Source of the DNA: Bacillota bacterium
GTDB lineage: Bacteria; Bacillota; Clostridia; Christensenellales; SZUA-584
Length of the DNA: 64,000 nucleotides
Direction: 5' to 3'
NCBI GenBank assembly: GCA_023459495.1
Contig: JAEWTL010000038.1
Coordinates: 248,001 to 312,000, forward strand
Positions 61,513-64,000 of the stretch are shown here, piece by piece. Position 1 is the first letter of the stretch, and every line of letters begins with the position of its first letter. The notes under the pieces are model-generated. The model saw only the letters and a program-made list of their open reading frames with translations, was not told the DNA's origin and did no database searches. Made by a program: the position numbers and the translations under genes.

Positions 61513-63129
61513 TCACTGTCTGTCTCCTCTGCGGTATTCGCTGGGTGTGCATCCCGAAACCTTCTTGAACACAAAGCTGAAATAGTGAGGGTCCTTATAC
61601 CCCACGGCGAATGCGATTTCGCTGGAGCGCTTGTCCGTCTGGCGGAGCATGCGCTTAGCCTCGGCGATGCGTTTGCCGGTTAAATATTCGATGAAGGTTT
61701 GGCCGACCTCCTGACTGAACATTGCCGAAAAATAGTTGGGACTGATATTCACCTTTTTGGCCACCCGGTCAAGCGAAATGGTCTCCTCAGGAAAGTGCTT
61801 GTCGATGAATCCGATCGCCTGAATCATCAGATCACGCTGCTGCTTTTTACTTTCGTGGTCGCGCAGCTCAATTGCGTGCCCCATGACCTGCCGCGCGTAC
61901 TGCCGCGCTTCCCCGGGCGTCGAAATACCATCCGTCGGTCGAAGCTCCGGCGGCCAGAACCCGTCCGCACGGCAGCCGATGGAATCCAGATATTCCGCAG
62001 CGGCGAAATATACTGTCATGGTCAGATACCGGCAGAACATGGGCAGGGAAACGGCTTCCTCTCCGGCACCCTGCAGCAATTGGTCGATGAAATGATCGAT
62101 CTCCTCTGCCGAGCCGCTGCTTAAAAAGCTGCGGATACGCCCCTGATCGATCTCCTGCTTGCCCGCAGACGTTATATGGCTGTCCTTTTTCCGAATATCG
62201 CGAATGCTGGCTTCAGTCAGGATATGCTCCTCCGGGCACAGGTAACGGTAGGATAAAATGCGGCTCGCCTCGGAAAAGCAGACCGGGATGGCGCTTAATC
62301 GCGATACCGGCGTACCCCAGGCGATGTGCCAGTTCACGCCGTCTCCGGCTGCGGTACAGCGGCTCTGAATGTTTTCGACACATTCGCGAGTCCGCTGATC
62401 AATGTCCTCGTGTCCACCCTTTACCAAAACAGCAAACATCGTCACATTCCAGCGAAAGAGAATGAGCTCCACACGGCTGGTAAAATACTGCGTGATATTG
62501 TCCTGCACTGCCGCGAGTGCGTCCGTGTAACTCTCCGGTGTACTTCCGTTATATTCGGCGCTGTTCAGCGAAAACAGCACAATATTATAAAACAGGGCAT
62601 TTACATCAATATCCATTGCCTTGGCGGTCTCGGAAATCTCCGATACGCTCAGTCCGCCGGTGACGATCTGCTCGAAGAACCTCCGGCGTGAAAACGCCTC
62701 GTACTCCTGCGCCTCCCGCTGGAACATGTCGAGGTACTCCTGCTGCTGTCGTTCAGCCTCCATCTTCTTCTGCAGCTCAATCAAGATCTCCACCATCTTT
62801 TCCTTTACGATCGGCTTTAGAAGATATTGCTCTACGCCCATGCGGATAGCCTGCTGTGCATAGGAAAAATCGTCGTAACCGCTGATAATTACGATTTTTG
62901 TCCTCGGCAGTTCGCTGCGGACCAGCTCGCTCAGCGCCAATCCGTCCAGGAATGGCATTTTAATATCGGTGATTAAAAGATCGGGTTGTATCTGACGGAT
63001 CATGGGCAGTGCGAGTTCTCCATCAGAGGCGTCGCCGGCATAAAAAAAGCCGTACTGCTCCCAATTAATATTTTTGCGTATCCCCTCGCGCACCACAATC
63101 TCATCTTCAACAAGAAAGACCTTAAACAT
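61513..63129 (-). CDS. YesN-type response regulator (receiver + AraC)
   Basis: 538 residues, the long YesN form. Receiver with VEDEIVVREGIRKNINW, Asp55 in LLITDIKMPFLDG, ISGYDDFSYAQQAI and QYLLKPI; a central domain of about 250 residues; C-terminal AraC domain (ISLDRVAKKVNISPNYFSAM, SSEIAFAVGYKDPHYFSFVF). It probably activates the downstream YtfQ-type importer on signal from the kinase. GGAAGGGAAG precedes ATG at 63129. Confidence 0.94.
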   Translation of the reverse strand: MFKVFLVEDEIVVREGIRKNINWEQYGFFYAGDASDGELALPMIRQIQPDLLITDIKMPFLDGLALSELVRSELPRTKIVIISGYDDFSYAQQAIRMGVEQYLLKPIVKEKMVEILIELQKKMEAERQQQEYLDMFQREAQEYEAFSRRRFFEQIVTGGLSVSEISETAKAMDIDVNALFYNIVLFSLNSAEYNGSTPESYTDALAAVQDNITQYFTSRVELILFRWNVTMFAVLVKGGHEDIDQRTRECVENIQSRCTAAGDGVNWHIAWGTPVSRLSAIPVCFSEASRILSYRYLCPEEHILTEASIRDIRKKDSHITSAGKQEIDQGRIRSFLSSGSAEEIDHFIDQLLQGAGEEAVSLPMFCRYLTMTVYFAAAEYLDSIGCRADGFWPPELRPTDGISTPGEARQYARQVMGHAIELRDHESKKQQRDLMIQAIGFIDKHFPEETISLDRVAKKVNISPNYFSAMFSQEVGQTFIEYLTGKRIAEAKRMLRQTDKRSSEIAFAVGYKDPHYFSFVFKKVSGCTPSEYRRGDRQ

Positions 63130-63191
63130 GCTATCTTCCCTTCCAATGGACGTATTTAAGCTAATCGGTGGATATGCGAAATTCCCCATTT

Positions 63192-63220
63192 ATAATATGT
63201 TATATTGCGTCATTCTCCAA
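63192..63220 (-). promoter_or_regulatory. Promoter of the sensor operon
   Basis: TTGGAG (63220-63215), 17-base spacer, TATTAT (63197-63192), about 60 bases before the regulator start. Confidence 0.7.
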
Positions 63221-63277
63221 TAGATTTTTTTCTGATAACGGTTGGTTTTTATATTGAATAATCATACGCGGAAAATG

Positions 63278-63321
63278 AAGAAGCCCGGCGAGCCCTTTTT
63301 ATGGGCCTTTCCGGACTTCTT
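63278..63321 (-). terminator. Second hairpin terminator candidate
   Basis: On the minus strand AAGAAGTCCGG pairs with CCGGGCTTCTT (one mismatch), with an inner GGCCC/GGGC stem, followed by CATTTTCC. It lies behind the main terminator of the permease gene. Confidence 0.5.
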
Positions 63322-63339
63322 AGCAGCAGTATTGATTCA

Positions 63340-63366
63340 AAGTAAAAGGAGGCCGGAGCCTCCTTC
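63340..63366 (-). terminator. Terminator of the permease gene at the right edge
   Basis: On the minus strand AAGGAGGC pairs with GCCTCCTT around TCCG, followed by TTTACTTTG. It lies five bases after the stop codon. Confidence 0.9.
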
Positions 63367-63370
63367 TTAT

Positions 63371-64000
63371 TTACGCTTCGATCTGGCTGTCTTCAGCGCG
63401 GCGCATGCGCTTGGACAGGCGACGCTTACGCAGATCGCTGAACCGTTCCTTGATAACCGGGCCCACCGTCTGCACGAGGATGACGAGGATCAACACCAGA
63501 CCCTGGAACGTATCTTGAATATCCGTGCTCAGCGACGGGATGCTGACGATGATGAAGTTGATCGTAGTATAGGACAGCGCCCCGAAGAATACGCCGAGGA
63601 TGTTGCCCTTGCCGCCCGACATGTTGATGCCGCCCAGCACCACAGCCGCGATTGCGTACATTTCATAGCTCTTGCCGGAGGACGCCGGGGTCACGTTGCC
63701 GATCTTACACGCCTGAACAAAGCTTGCAAGGCCAACGAGTATGCCGGTGATGATAAACACCGATACCTTGGTCCACTGTACGTTCACGCCCGCGAGGAAC
63801 GTCGCCTTCTCGTTACTGCCCACCGCATAGACGCTTTTGCCGTATTTGGTGCTCTTTGAAATCAGCAGCACCAGCAGCATCACCGCCACAAACACGAAGG
63901 TGATGTACGGAATGGAAACGCCCGCAAGGCTTCCCGTGCCAAACTTCATACGCAGGAAATCGTAGTGGCTGTTCTCGCTCAGCATCGCAAACTGGCTGGA
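63371..64000 (-). CDS. CUT2 permease, C-terminal part (runs off window)
   Basis: The last 209 residues of an RbsC/MglC-type permease; the frame continues open to the window edge (SSQFAMLSEN...). STKYGKSVYAVGSNEKATFL, GKSYEMYAIAAVVLGGINMS and GGKGNILGVFFGALSYTTIN are typical CUT2 motifs. The basic C-terminus (RKRRLSKRMRRAEDSQIEA) is cytoplasmic. It is the last gene of another CUT2 importer whose other genes are outside the window. Confidence 0.92.
   Translation of the reverse strand, partial: SSQFAMLSENSHYDFLRMKFGTGSLAGVSIPYITFVFVAVMLLVLLISKSTKYGKSVYAVGSNEKATFLAGVNVQWTKVSVFIITGILVGLASFVQACKIGNVTPASSGKSYEMYAIAAVVLGGINMSGGKGNILGVFFGALSYTTINFIIVSIPSLSTDIQDTFQGLVLILVILVQTVGPVIKERFSDLRKRRLSKRMRRAEDSQIEA

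Overview
The window reads as chromosomal DNA of an anaerobic Gram-positive bacterium of the Bacillota, most likely class Clostridia. Evidence: strong AGGAGG-type ribosome binding sites, TTGACA-17-TATAAT promoters, a cobalamin riboswitch, an LCP cell-wall protein, YesM/YesN-type two-component pairs, an AraR of the GntR/LacI hybrid type, and lipoprotein (not periplasmic) binding proteins for every ABC importer. No phage, transposase, CRISPR or plasmid genes were seen. Genus cannot be set from the sequence alone.

Region 1-11.3 kb is mixed housekeeping: prolyl-tRNA synthetase (cut by the window edge), a zinc-ribbon protein, an RdgB/Ham1-like NTP pyrophosphatase, a B12-riboswitch operon (DUF4430 protein plus ECF S component), a TetR-controlled flavodoxin/FMN-binding pair with three palindromic operators, tRNA-Ala(GGC), a second TetR divergon with a DUF4386 membrane protein, a HEAT-repeat protein and an LCP protein with a Pro/Thr-rich linker.

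Region 11.7-16.8 kb is an L-arabinose operon (araR, FGGY kinase, araD, araA) with AraR-type palindromes. Region 16.8-18.4 kb holds two surface or membrane proteins of unknown role.

Region 18.6-29 kb is the least familiar part: one tightly packed transcription unit with a LacI-type regulator, an Rbs/Mgl-type ABC importer (SBP, double ATPase, two permeases), a uroporphyrinogen-decarboxylase-fold protein, an MlrC/M81 metalloenzyme, an M24-fold protein that has lost most metal ligands, and an Anabaena-sensory-rhodopsin-transducer (ASRT) family protein. It looks like an import-and-cleave pathway for an unidentified small molecule.

Region 29-41.5 kb holds a second unusual set: a branched-chain-amino-acid-type (HAAT) importer transcribed with a TIM-barrel protein, a cupin, an FGGY kinase and a flavin reductase, divergent from a GlpA-like/GlpB-like/DUF1667 oxidoreductase trio with a DeoR regulator. 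The gene content suggests polyol import, phosphorylation and oxidation.

Region 41.6-53.6 kb is a xylo-oligosaccharide locus: LacI regulator, GH3 glycosidase, SBP, two permeases, YesM kinase, YesN regulator, MsmX-like ATPase and xylose isomerase. Two near-identical LacI palindromes bracket the GH3 gene.

Region 53.9-64 kb is a YtfQRT-YjfF-type (galactofuranose-like) importer, preceded by a response regulator, a histidine kinase and a second YtfQ-like lipoprotein in one operon, i.e. a binding-protein-coupled three-component sensor, and then the end of another Rbs-type permease. In four separate importers a strong hairpin lies directly after the binding-protein gene, which would let the cell make more binding protein than transporter.
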